From the NCBI GenBank assembly GCA_029100545.1, contig JAQXPH010000010.1:1-61601 (forward strand): a DNA stretch of 61,601 nt, given 5' to 3'. Origin of the DNA: a bacterium. Its GTDB lineage: Bacteria > Bacillota_I > Bacilli_A > RF39 > UBA660. Positions 26,800-35,914 of this stretch are shown piece by piece (positions within the stretch are counted from its first letter, which is position 1; the number at the start of each line of letters is the position of its first letter). The notes under the pieces were generated by a model that saw only the letters and a list, made by a program, of their open reading frames with translations, searched no databases and was not told the origin of the DNA. The translations under genes and the position numbers were made by a program.

Positions 26800-27869
26800 T
26801 TTAAAAAATTTCTCCTTTTCAACTCTTTTACAATAATTATATAAAATATGGGCATTAATACACTTAATAAATATGGACTAATGTACTTATATAATATAAT
26901 AAAAACAATAAACAATAGTAATAGTATTAAAAGATAAATTAATCTATATAAAACAAAATGTAATTTATATAAAAATAAATCCATGTTTATCAATAATCTA
27001 AAATAGTATGTTAAAAAAAATTTTAAATTAAATTTATTATACATATTTATAAATAATTTATATCTATTAAACACATCATTTTTATCATCAACTGACATTT
27101 CAGATAAATCGTTAAATACTTCATTATTATATATATTATATGTATCATTTAAGATATCCTTAATAATACCCTTAGGAATTTTAAAACTTTCACTAATTCC
27201 ACCACCACGATGTTTTAATGAAATATTTGGTATTAATAGTATTTTATTATTCAAACGGGTAATTTTTAAAAACCATGACCAATCCTCTATTAAATGATAT
27301 TTTTCATCCATATAATTACAATTTTCAAAAAGAGATTTTCTATATGCTGTAGCTCCGGGAGCAAATATAGGTCCCTTTTTTAATAATTTATTTTGTTCTT
27401 TAGTATTAAGTTTATTAAAGAGTTCTATGTTTTCTTTATGGGGGAATTTATTATCGCCATTTAATTTTTCATCACATAATAAGCATATTGAACTTATACA
27501 ATTAATTTCATTTTCTTTTTCAAATATTAAATTCATATTTGATATAACTTTAGAATTATATAAAACATCATCTGCGGCAAATATATATATATACTCTCCT
27601 TTTGCTATTTTTAATGCTTTATTTAATGTTTTAACTGTACCTATATTTTGTTTATTAATTACAATTTCAATATTCTTAATGTTATCATTTTTTTTCTTAT
27701 TAATATAATTTAAAACTTTTTTAGAATCAAAATCAATTGAAAAATCATCACATATTATTAACTCAATATTTTTATAATCTTGTATTAAAATTGAATCTAT
27801 AGCCTCAAAAATATATTTAAACTGATTAAAATGAGTAAGTATTATACTCCATAATTTATTTTTTTGCAT
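26796..27869 (-). CDS. GT2 glycosyltransferase with C-terminal membrane helices
   Basis: 357 residues. WSIILTHFNQFKYIFEAIDS, ELIICDDFSIDFDS, and AADDVLYN (DD) form a GT-A domain. LIEDWSWFLKI and LKHRGGGIS are the acceptor-base and loop motifs. Two hydrophobic helices at the C-terminus tether it to the membrane. It is a close paralogue of the next gene (27856-29037), sharing the same order of motifs, probably from a tandem duplication. Confidence 0.9.
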   Translation of the reverse strand: MQKNKLWSIILTHFNQFKYIFEAIDSILIQDYKNIELIICDDFSIDFDSKKVLNYINKKKNDNIKNIEIVINKQNIGTVKTLNKALKIAKGEYIYIFAADDVLYNSKVISNMNLIFEKENEINCISSICLLCDEKLNGDNKFPHKENIELFNKLNTKEQNKLLKKGPIFAPGATAYRKSLFENCNYMDEKYHLIEDWSWFLKITRLNNKILLIPNISLKHRGGGISESFKIPKGIIKDILNDTYNIYNNEVFNDLSEMSVDDKNDVFNRYKLFINMYNKFNLKFFLTYYFRLLINMDLFLYKLHFVLYRLIYLLILLLLFIVFIILYKYISPYLLSVLMPIFYIIIVKELKRRNFLK

Positions 27870-29037
27870 GTTTTCTCCTTAAAAATAATAATAACTTAAC
27901 TGTTAAACTTGATATAAAATAATTAATAACAAAAATAAAAAACATTAAAAATTTATTATTACAATATGTACAAGAAATCAAATTTAATATAATCCATAAA
28001 ATTAATAAAATTAATTGAAATAAAAATTTTTTATAATTAAATTTAAATGAATAATTATAAAAGTTATAAATTTTATTTCTTATATAGTTTTTCATTTTAA
28101 ATATAATTTTTTTAATATTTCTTCTAATAATTATAATAATATACCACCATTTACTAAATATTATTTTTCTATTTTTTGTTTCATATGTATTCTTATTTTC
28201 AGGAATTTTATTTGTTATAAAATATAAATAATTTCTATAATCATCAATAAGTTCTTTTTGCTCTTTAAAAGAAAATAAATTTAAATTTTTTAGCGTATAA
28301 TCCTCTTTTATCTTTAAAATATCACTGTAATAAACCTTTTGTACATTAGAAACTATTTTTTTATTATCACTTTTTGATACCCCTCCATCTCTATGGCATA
28401 ATGATGTAAAGTCTTCATATATTATTTTTTTGCCTTTTAAAGATAAATCAAGCCATAAACTGAGGTCCTCAACTAAAACATAATTATCAGGGATTAAATC
28501 ATTATTATTAATTAAAGTACTCCTATATGCGGTAGATCCAGCAGCATAAATACACTTTTTACATAATGCTTTAAAAATATCAATTGGTTCCATAGAATTT
28601 AATTTCAATGCTTCATCAACATCAACATAATTTGAATGTATTTTTTTGAAATTTTCATCATATAAAATACATTGAGAAGATATAATATCAATGTTTATAT
28701 TATTATTAAAAGCTAAAATAAAATTGCTTAATACATACTTATCATATAATTTATCATCAGCTGCAAATATTAAAAAATAATTCCCAGTAATTTGTTTTAA
28801 TGATAAATTTATAATTTTAACTGTGCCAATATTTTTTTTCAATTTTAAAAATTTTACTTCTATATTTTTTCTTTTCTTTTTTATATAATTATCAACTTTT
28901 GAAATATTTAGGTCTGAACCATCATCACAAATTATCAACTCTATATTTTGATAATCTTGAGATAATATAGAATCTAAAGCTTCATTAATATAATTTTTTT
29001 GATTATAATACAATAAAATTATACTAAATTTTTCCAT
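27856..29037 (-). CDS. GT2 glycosyltransferase, paralogue of the neighbouring gene
   Basis: 393 residues. FSIILLYYNQKNYINEALDS, IELIICDDGSD and FAADDKLYD define the GT-A domain, with VLVEDLSLWLDLS and CHRDGGVSK as later motifs. Two C-terminal membrane helices lie at about 335-385. It overlaps the next GT2 gene by 14 nt. Sequence and architecture match the 26796-27869 product, so they may add similar sugars at successive positions. Confidence 0.9.
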   Translation of the reverse strand: MEKFSIILLYYNQKNYINEALDSILSQDYQNIELIICDDGSDLNISKVDNYIKKKRKNIEVKFLKLKKNIGTVKIINLSLKQITGNYFLIFAADDKLYDKYVLSNFILAFNNNINIDIISSQCILYDENFKKIHSNYVDVDEALKLNSMEPIDIFKALCKKCIYAAGSTAYRSTLINNNDLIPDNYVLVEDLSLWLDLSLKGKKIIYEDFTSLCHRDGGVSKSDNKKIVSNVQKVYYSDILKIKEDYTLKNLNLFSFKEQKELIDDYRNYLYFITNKIPENKNTYETKNRKIIFSKWWYIIIIIRRNIKKIIFKMKNYIRNKIYNFYNYSFKFNYKKFLFQLILLILWIILNLISCTYCNNKFLMFFIFVINYFISSLTVKLLLFLRRKHAKK

Positions 29038-29054
29038 AATAACTCCACCATTCT

Positions 29055-29801
29055 TTATTTGTTTAACATAAATTCTTTATATTCATCACACACTTCTTTA
29101 CCACCTATTTTTTGCACAACCCCATGTTCTATCCAAACAACCTTATCACATAATTTTTTAATAGAATTCGCTGAATGTGAAACATATAATACAGTTGTTC
29201 CACCATTAATCATACTCATCATCTTATTTTCACTCTTTGTTTGAAATGCTAAATCGCCAACAGAAAGTATTTCATCAACAATTAATATTTCAGGATCTAC
29301 TATCGTAGCTATACTAAATGCAAGTCTTGCTACCATACCAGATGAAAAATTTTGAATTGGAACATCTAAAAAATCTTTTAGTTCTGAAAATTCAACAATT
29401 TCATCAAATTTTGAATCAATTAATCCTTTAGAATACCCCATTACTGCTCCATTTAAATAAATATTTTCTCGAGCAGTAAGTTGAGAATCAAATCCAGCAC
29501 CGAGTTCAATCATTGGACAAATGTTACCATAAACATTAACTTTTCCTTTTGTAGGTTTCATAACTCCTGCAACGACTTTTAAAAGTGTTGATTTACCAGC
29601 ACCATTTGAACCAATAAAACCAACAACTTCACCTTTTTTAATGTTAATATTTACATCTTTTAAAGCCCAAAATTCATTTTTAACTTTTTTCTTATGTTTA
29701 CCTATATCAACAAACCATTGTTTTAAAGAAAATCCTTTTTCAATACCAAGGTTAAATTTCATGGAAACATCTTTAATTTCAATCATATTATTATTTTCCA
29801 T
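29055..29801 (-). CDS. tagH: polysaccharide/teichoic acid export ABC ATPase (TagH/Wzt type)
   Basis: 248 residues. Walker A GSNGAGKST, signature NFSSGMVARLAFSIA, Walker B EILIVDEILSVGD and the switch VLYVSHS. The N-terminal KFNLGIEKGFSLKQWF is the TagH/RfbE lead. The C-terminal extension that binds substrate in O-antigen exporters is absent, as in simple WTA exporters. It works with the TagG permease encoded 9 nt upstream to export an undecaprenyl-PP-linked polymer. Confidence 0.95.
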   Translation of the reverse strand: MENNNMIEIKDVSMKFNLGIEKGFSLKQWFVDIGKHKKKVKNEFWALKDVNINIKKGEVVGFIGSNGAGKSTLLKVVAGVMKPTKGKVNVYGNICPMIELGAGFDSQLTARENIYLNGAVMGYSKGLIDSKFDEIVEFSELKDFLDVPIQNFSSGMVARLAFSIATIVDPEILIVDEILSVGDLAFQTKSENKMMSMINGGTTVLYVSHSANSIKKLCDKVVWIEHGVVQKIGGKEVCDEYKEFMLNK

Positions 29802-29810
29802 AATACCTCC

Positions 29811-30605
29811 CTAAACATAATATATAAATTTATCTTGTTTTTTCTTAAAGATAAATATGCCTAATAAAAATACAATAATTGCTGAAACAGCACAACCTGC
29901 AAACTGGCCTAAAGTTGGAGTATTATGATACAAAATAATAGTTCTTGCAAAATTAATAAATTGATATAATGGATTAAATTTTAAAACAAAAGCAAACGTT
30001 GGATTTAACATCTTTATATCATACATTATCGGAGTCAAATACGTCCAAACAGTAATAATAATTCCATAAATATAAAACATATCTCTTAAAAAAACTGATA
30101 TAGTTGATAAAATAAATCCCATTCCTACTGTAAATAAAAATAAACAAATAAATGAATAAGGTAAAAGTATATGTTGCCAACAAAGACCTGTTCCTGTAGC
30201 GATTATTACAACATAAAGTGGAATTAATGTTAATAAAAAGTTAATACCTACAAACAAACACTTTGATAGAGGAAAAATATATTTTGGAATATAAACCTTA
30301 TTAATTAAACTAAAATTACCTACTACACTACTCATTGCAAGATTACTAGCTTCACTAAAATAATTAAAATAAGTAAGTCCAATTAATAAATAAGCAAGAT
30401 AACTAACTCCTGGAGTTGAAAATTTAAACACATTTGAAAAAACTATTGCCATAACTGTCATCATTAAAACTGGATATAATAAACTCCATACAATACCTAA
30501 TACACTTCTTTTATATTTAACTTTAAAATCTCTTGAAACTAATTGTTCTAATAAAAAAGAATATTTTTTATAAACATATTTTAAATTATTAATTACTTTC
30601 TTCAT
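29811..30605 (-). CDS. tagG: polysaccharide/teichoic acid export ABC permease (TagG/Wzm type)
   Basis: 264 residues, six membrane helices. LVSRDFKVKYKRSVLGIVWSLL and YLTPIMYDIKML, with FNPLYQFINFAR, are ABC-2 export hallmarks. Partner of the ATPase that follows. Its own promoter (30626-30654) makes it the first gene of the long minus-strand unit that continues through the GT genes. Confidence 0.95.
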   Translation of the reverse strand: MKKVINNLKYVYKKYSFLLEQLVSRDFKVKYKRSVLGIVWSLLYPVLMMTVMAIVFSNVFKFSTPGVSYLAYLLIGLTYFNYFSEASNLAMSSVVGNFSLINKVYIPKYIFPLSKCLFVGINFLLTLIPLYVVIIATGTGLCWQHILLPYSFICLFLFTVGMGFILSTISVFLRDMFYIYGIIITVWTYLTPIMYDIKMLNPTFAFVLKFNPLYQFINFARTIILYHNTPTLGQFAGCAVSAIIVFLLGIFIFKKKQDKFIYYV

Positions 30606-30625
30606 TAAATCAAATCCTCTTAATA

Positions 30626-30654
30626 ATTATACTAAAATAAATTAAATGTAGCAA
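30626..30654 (-). promoter_or_regulatory. promoter of the tagGH-glycosyltransferase unit
   Basis: TTGCTA (30654-30649), 17-nt spacer, TATAAT (30631-30626) on the minus strand, right after the terminator of the sensor gene. AAGAGG follows as ribosome site. Confidence 0.7.
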
Positions 30655-30678
30655 GTTATATAAAAAAAAGAAATAAAA

Positions 30679-30703
30679 AAATATTAGTTACTTGCTAATA
30701 TTT
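30679..30703 (-). terminator. terminator of the hybrid sensor gene
   Basis: AAATATTAG/CTAATATTT arms (30679-30687 and 30695-30703) with a 7-nt loop, followed on the minus strand by TTTTTTTATTTC. It overlaps the stop codon of the sensor gene. Confidence 0.75.
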
Positions 30704-32503
30704 TTCTATTATTCTTTTTATTTCATTATTTATATCACTTAAAAGTATATAATCATTAAAACCATCTTCTATATAATGTTTTTTAATATTTTCTTTATTA
30801 CTATCAAGCATTACAATAACTGGTATATTAAAATTATCTATTTCTTTCATTTTATTTAATGTAACAAGTCCAGACATTTCTGCCATTTCATCAGATATTA
30901 ATATATAATCATATTTCTTACCAAATTTTATTTTATCTACAGCATCTTGTCCATAATATAATACAGAGTATGTTATATTTTTTCTTGTTAAAGCACTTTT
31001 TAATTTAGTTATTAATTTTTTATCTTGAGAAACTATTAATACTTTTTTATAATCATTTATAATATTTTCATATTGAGAAAGGATACTACTATCTTTATCA
31101 TGATATACTCTTTGATCTATAACAAGTTGAAATTCAGTTCCTACTCCAATATCAGATTTAATCATTAAGTTACCACCCATAAGTTTAATAACTTTTTGGC
31201 ATAATTTAACATTATATTCTTTTTTTTGTAAATTTTCTAGCTCATTTTTATCTAAACTACCAGTAGAAGATAATATTTCATTTATTTTATCAATAGTCAT
31301 ACCAGGACCACTATCATTTATAGTAAATATTATTCTACATATATCATATTTTTCAATTAAATTTACTTTAAATTCTACAAATCCTTCATTAGTTTTTTCA
31401 ATTGAATTATTAAGTAGTGAATACAAAATATGTTTTAATTTCATATCATCACCATATAAAATTAAATCTTCTTTAGGATAAGTATATTTAAATTCAATAT
31501 TTTTTTTGTTTTCTAATTTTAATTTAGTTGTTAAATCACTACATAATTTAACAATATTATATTTTTTCTCAATAATATTTAGCTTTTGAGCATCAAGAGA
31601 TGATACATTCATAATATTATTAATTGAAAAATCAAGTTGCTGTGCCATATTATTTATAGCAACCATACCAGCTTTAATTTTATTAATATCTTTTTCATCT
31701 TTAATTTCTGCATACACAGTTTCTATATTTTTAAGAGGATTTCTACTTTCTTGAGTAATTTCAAATAAGAAATTATATTTATCTTCATAATTTTGTTCCA
31801 TAATTTCTTTATTCTTATATAATTCATTTAGCATTTTTATATCTGGATTTTCAATTGTAAAATACATTAAAAATGTTACAAAAGTTTCCATAGGTATCAT
31901 TAAAGTTAGTTCTGGATTAAAGTATTGAACAATCATTGTTATTAAACCTAAAGCTATAAATGAAAATACTGGTGTATATTTTTTGGATTTAATATATTTA
32001 TAATTTCTAATAAGTAGATATATCCAAAATAATATTAATGCTCCACTTAATAAATAAACTAGATTTGCACTTGGACCATAAGTATAATTAACTCCTTTTA
32101 TATATAGTGGTAATATTGTTACTAAAAAAATACTAACTATCATAATTAGAATAGTAATTTTATGCATTAACTTAGTTTTCTTTAAATATTCATCATTATT
32201 ATTAAGCCTATCTTTCATACAAATAGTAAATATGTAATATGTAAATTCTAATAACCAAATAATAAAATAATATAATATAAATTTAAGAATAAATACCGCA
32301 ATACTAGGGTTAATTTCTTTTAACATTCTTATTGCTAATGTAGCAGGAAATATTTCAATAATTAAACCAAAAAAGTTAATAATTATTAATTTTTTATAGA
32401 TATTATTTTCATCAGTAACTAATCTTTTTTTAGTAAAATAAATTATTAAAAGCATTATACTATAAAATAAACTAACTATAGAAAAAAATATATTATCTGA
32501 CAT
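30695..32503 (-). CDS. membrane hybrid histidine-kinase-like protein with degenerate phosphotransfer sites
   Basis: 602 residues: about six or seven membrane helices (1-215), a coiled linker, a dimerisation-like region, a HATPase domain (about 340-462) and a receiver-like domain (about 485-602). The H-box aligns as ITQESRNPLKNI, with Gln251 where the phosphorylated His should be. HATPase keeps LLNNSI (N box) and DSGPG (G1), but the GLGL G2 loop is missing. In the receiver, the phosphoacceptor place in YDYILISDEM is Ser537 (Asp538 beside it) and the conserved Lys is replaced. It therefore looks like a sensor scaffold or ATP-binding switch, not a classical phosphorelay. It sits alone between two terminators. 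Confidence 0.75.
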   Translation of the reverse strand: MSDNIFFSIVSLFYSIMLLIIYFTKKRLVTDENNIYKKLIIINFFGLIIEIFPATLAIRMLKEINPSIAVFILKFILYYFIIWLLEFTYYIFTICMKDRLNNNDEYLKKTKLMHKITILIMIVSIFLVTILPLYIKGVNYTYGPSANLVYLLSGALILFWIYLLIRNYKYIKSKKYTPVFSFIALGLITMIVQYFNPELTLMIPMETFVTFLMYFTIENPDIKMLNELYKNKEIMEQNYEDKYNFLFEITQESRNPLKNIETVYAEIKDEKDINKIKAGMVAINNMAQQLDFSINNIMNVSSLDAQKLNIIEKKYNIVKLCSDLTTKLKLENKKNIEFKYTYPKEDLILYGDDMKLKHILYSLLNNSIEKTNEGFVEFKVNLIEKYDICRIIFTINDSGPGMTIDKINEILSSTGSLDKNELENLQKKEYNVKLCQKVIKLMGGNLMIKSDIGVGTEFQLVIDQRVYHDKDSSILSQYENIINDYKKVLIVSQDKKLITKLKSALTRKNITYSVLYYGQDAVDKIKFGKKYDYILISDEMAEMSGLVTLNKMKEIDNFNIPVIVMLDSNKENIKKHYIEDGFNDYILLSDINNEIKRIIEKY

Positions 32504-32559
32504 ACTACCACCTATTATTAATATATCATTAATTTTAAAAGATGTAAATTAATAAAAAA

Positions 32560-32585
32560 ATTAATGATCTATTTCAATCATTAAT
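32560..32585 (-). terminator. terminator of the AMP-ligase gene
   Basis: ATTAATGAT (32560-32568) and ATCATTAAT (32577-32585) flank an 8-nt loop; the minus strand continues with TTTTTTT. Confidence 0.75.
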
Positions 32586-32588
32586 TTA

Positions 32589-34394
32589 TTATTTTTTTAA
32601 TACTCTTACAGTACCTTTTTCATAACTAATTGGTTCATTTTCAATAGTACTAGTAAACATTTCTAATGCATGATAATCTACTTTTCCAAGTGGTGTACGA
32701 GGAAGTGATGAAGGATAAATTACAACATAATTTGGTCTTTCATATTCTTCTAAAGAATTATTAATATAATCTAATAAAAGATTAGTACATTCTTCATTAG
32801 TTTTACCACATAAATCATCAAATGTTGCATATAATACAACTTTATCTTGATTATGATTAATTTTACATAATTTAATGAAATCAAGTTTTTTTATTTTTTC
32901 AGCAAGAAGAATTAAATTTACTTCATGACTATTTATTTCAATAGGTTTTTGATCTCTATCAAGAACAAATAAACTACCTGTATCATGTACAAAACCAAAG
33001 TCTTTTGTATCATACCATCTTACACCATTTTTATCAGTATAAATAACTTCATCAGTTAATTTTTTATTATTATAATATCCATTCATCATCGCTGGTCCAG
33101 TAATAAAGATTCTACCTGGTTTATTATAAGTTAAATCATTAAAACTACTATCTTTAATCATAACATTATTAAATGGAAGTGGAAGTCCTGAAGAACCAAC
33201 CATATTACAATTTGGATGAGCAACTGTAAAACACGAATCCATTTCACTTGCTCCAAAACCTGCTTCTTGAGTAAGACCAGTAACTTCTTTAAAACGATTT
33301 ACTTGATTTATATCTGGTCTTTCACCACCAATAACAACTTTTTTTAAATTTTTTGTCATTTTTTCTATTTTTTCAGGGTCGTTATATAAAACTGAATCCC
33401 ATAAATATTGACTCCATATACCATAATTAGGTTGATGTTTTTCTAAATATTTTGGTACACTTTCATAAGATAAATCCATTTCAATAATATTTTCAACACC
33501 AAGACTCATAGCCATACCAATAATATCTGCATCCCAGAAAGCTAAAAATGGTGGAACTAGTGCTAAGTTAGTTTGACCTCTTTTTAGGCCAAGCTCAGCA
33601 ATATCATGCTGTTTTGCAAGAGCATTATTAGCATCATGAGAAAGTAATATTGCTTTACTTTCGCCAGTTGTACCACTTGTTAAAGATATGTTTGAAGGTA
33701 AGCCCTTTTCATATACACTTTCAAGTTCTCTACGATAAAATGCTCCATAAGATAAAAAGTCATTATACTCTATTGCATTATCAACCATTATGTTTTTCAT
33801 TTTATTATTTAATTTAAATAACGCTATTTTAAATCTTTCAATATTTAATGCTGGTGTTGAATTTGTTACAGGTAAACGAAGTTTCTTAACATTTTTAAAT
33901 TCATTTTCATTTAAAACTTCAGAAATATTTGGTTCTAGTATATCTAAAAACATAATTAATCTTGGATTTAATAGTTTTAAATGTGAATATAATTTATTTT
34001 TATCTTCAAGAAAACTTAAATGCGAAGTAATTGCTCCAACATAAGCGCAAGCATATTTAAATGCAATAAGTTCAGGTGTTGATAAAGATATAGAAACTAC
34101 AATATCACCTTTTCCAATACCCATAGCCTTTAAAGATTTAATAATATTATTTCGCATTTCAATAAATTCTTTATTAGTAATTCTTTTAAGACCACGATTG
34201 TTAATTATATAATCATTTGGATAGTCTTTATTACATAACTCCTCATAATCCGCTTGATTCATTTTAGGCAAACTTTCCTTCATTTTTTCAGGATTATACC
34301 ATTGTTCCCATATTCTATCTTCCTGAATTACACCAGTTATTGGTCTATTTAATTCAAATTTTTTATCATTATTGATAATATCGTTTTTACTCAT
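32589..34394 (-). CDS. AMP-forming acyl-CoA synthetase-like ligase
   Basis: 601 residues, ANL superfamily. P loop SLTSGTTGESKAILLSHD, GFGASEMDS (A5), YDTKDFGFVHD (A7), VLDRDQKPIEIN (A8) and PRTPLGKVDYHAL with the A10 Lys. It adenylates a carboxylic acid and perhaps transfers it to a thiol; substrate unknown. It is not DltA-like in length or motifs, and no carrier protein is next to it. In a wall-glycan locus it may activate an acyl group for polymer decoration, but that is inference. It ends in a terminator separating it from the sensor gene. Confidence 0.85.
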   Translation of the reverse strand: MSKNDIINNDKKFELNRPITGVIQEDRIWEQWYNPEKMKESLPKMNQADYEELCNKDYPNDYIINNRGLKRITNKEFIEMRNNIIKSLKAMGIGKGDIVVSISLSTPELIAFKYACAYVGAITSHLSFLEDKNKLYSHLKLLNPRLIMFLDILEPNISEVLNENEFKNVKKLRLPVTNSTPALNIERFKIALFKLNNKMKNIMVDNAIEYNDFLSYGAFYRRELESVYEKGLPSNISLTSGTTGESKAILLSHDANNALAKQHDIAELGLKRGQTNLALVPPFLAFWDADIIGMAMSLGVENIIEMDLSYESVPKYLEKHQPNYGIWSQYLWDSVLYNDPEKIEKMTKNLKKVVIGGERPDINQVNRFKEVTGLTQEAGFGASEMDSCFTVAHPNCNMVGSSGLPLPFNNVMIKDSSFNDLTYNKPGRIFITGPAMMNGYYNNKKLTDEVIYTDKNGVRWYDTKDFGFVHDTGSLFVLDRDQKPIEINSHEVNLILLAEKIKKLDFIKLCKINHNQDKVVLYATFDDLCGKTNEECTNLLLDYINNSLEEYERPNYVVIYPSSLPRTPLGKVDYHALEMFTSTIENEPISYEKGTVRVLKK

Positions 34395-34465
34395 TTCCTA
34401 AAATTCCCTTTCAATAAGCACATATATTTTACCATAAAATGTTAAAAAGTAAAGTTATAATTCTT

Positions 34466-35914
34466 TTATTCTTTTAAACATAAAACATACGAAGATAATA
34501 CACTAAAAACTATAATCATTGACATTGAATTTAAAATATTTCCAGTTAAATAAGAACAAAATATAAAAATTACAATTAAAAGTATATTAATAAAATTATT
34601 AAAATTAAATTCCTTAAACAATTTAAATAACGTATACAATAGTATTAAAGGATAAACAATTAATAAAATAATCATTCCAATTATACCAAAAGCATAATAT
34701 TGAACTAAAAAATCTTGTTCTAAATTAACTACATTTTGTACTCTAGTATTAGATATACCGAATAAAATATCATATTTATTATTATTTATTTTGATTATTC
34801 TTTTAATAATAGATTTTTCCATATAGCGATAATTAATTTTACTTTCTTCAGTATTATTTATAAAATTAATCCAAAAATCTGGATCATATTCATATGAATA
34901 ATAAACTTTATAAAAAAAATCAGGTATTAAATTAGGATTAGCATTTAATTCAATATATTCTTGCTTAGTTAAATTATTATTTATATTATTATCATCTATA
35001 TTAAATTCATTTAAATAACTTTCTTCATTATTTTGATAATAATTTAATTCAATATTTCTATTTTGATAAGGACTTATTGGTAAAATAGCTATCCACATAA
35101 TAATTATAAAAATTAATAATAAACTTTTTTTATTAAACTTTTCTTTTTTAATTATTACAAAAAATATATAACTTATTAAAATAAAAATAAATACTAAAAG
35201 ACCACCCAAAGAAGAAACTCTAGTTCCAAGCATTAACATAGAAATAGAAATCAAAAAAATATAAATTATTGCTTTAATATTATCTTTTATAAAAATATAA
35301 GAAAAAATAATTAATAATATTATTAAAGTTAAAGCAACTTGATTTGCATATACAAAATATCCTTTACTTGCACTATTAACATAATAAATATTTTTATTCC
35401 ATTCAAATATATTATATTTAATTAAAAATTCTCCATAACTTGAATAAGATATTTTAAAAATATTTGTAATTATAATAGATAAAGTAATAATTAATGTCCA
35501 AATTTTAAAAATTAATATATAATCTTTTTTATTAAGTTTTTGATAATATAAAGAAAATATTAAAGTTACTAGCATAATTAATTTTAAAATAGTAAATAAT
35601 TCACTAACAAAATTATAATTAAAATTATTAGGAAATAAAGATACAAAATTTTGATTGTGATAGTAATTTATTATTAAATAAATTGTACATATAAAATAAT
35701 AAAGTATTAACCATTTAACTTTTTTTCTTGAATCTTGATATAAAAATATTGTTGTAATAAGTATTATTAAAATAATTAATATTCTTATTAAAGTAGTTAT
35801 TCTACTATGAAAAAAAATGCAATCAAAAATTGGACTAGTACTTAGAAAAATAATAGTCACTATTTTTAAAATTTTTTCATATATACTATTTTTTTGATTT
35901 TCTCTTTTTTTCAT
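34466..35914 (-). CDS. O-antigen polymerase/ligase-like membrane protein (Wzy type)
   Basis: About 482 residues, some twelve membrane helices and a large extracellular loop (about 285-390, rich in Asn and Tyr). LGTRVSSLGGLLVF matches the short Arg motif of O-antigen polymerases and ligases. The C-terminal half has LYTLFKLFKEF and more helices. I prefer ATG 35914 (weak GGA site) over ATG 35935. It overlaps tagO by about 29 nt. A Wzy-type enzyme together with an ABC exporter is uncommon, so it may act as a ligase or in a second pathway. Confidence 0.7.
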   Translation of the reverse strand: MKKRENQKNSIYEKILKIVTIIFLSTSPIFDCIFFHSRITTLIRILIILIILITTIFLYQDSRKKVKWLILYYFICTIYLIINYYHNQNFVSLFPNNFNYNFVSELFTILKLIMLVTLIFSLYYQKLNKKDYILIFKIWTLIITLSIIITNIFKISYSSYGEFLIKYNIFEWNKNIYYVNSASKGYFVYANQVALTLIILLIIFSYIFIKDNIKAIIYIFLISISMLMLGTRVSSLGGLLVFIFILISYIFFVIIKKEKFNKKSLLLIFIIIMWIAILPISPYQNRNIELNYYQNNEESYLNEFNIDDNNINNNLTKQEYIELNANPNLIPDFFYKVYYSYEYDPDFWINFINNTEESKINYRYMEKSIIKRIIKINNNKYDILFGISNTRVQNVVNLEQDFLVQYYAFGIIGMIILLIVYPLILLYTLFKLFKEFNFNNFINILLIVIFIFCSYLTGNILNSMSMIIVFSVLSSYVLCLKE

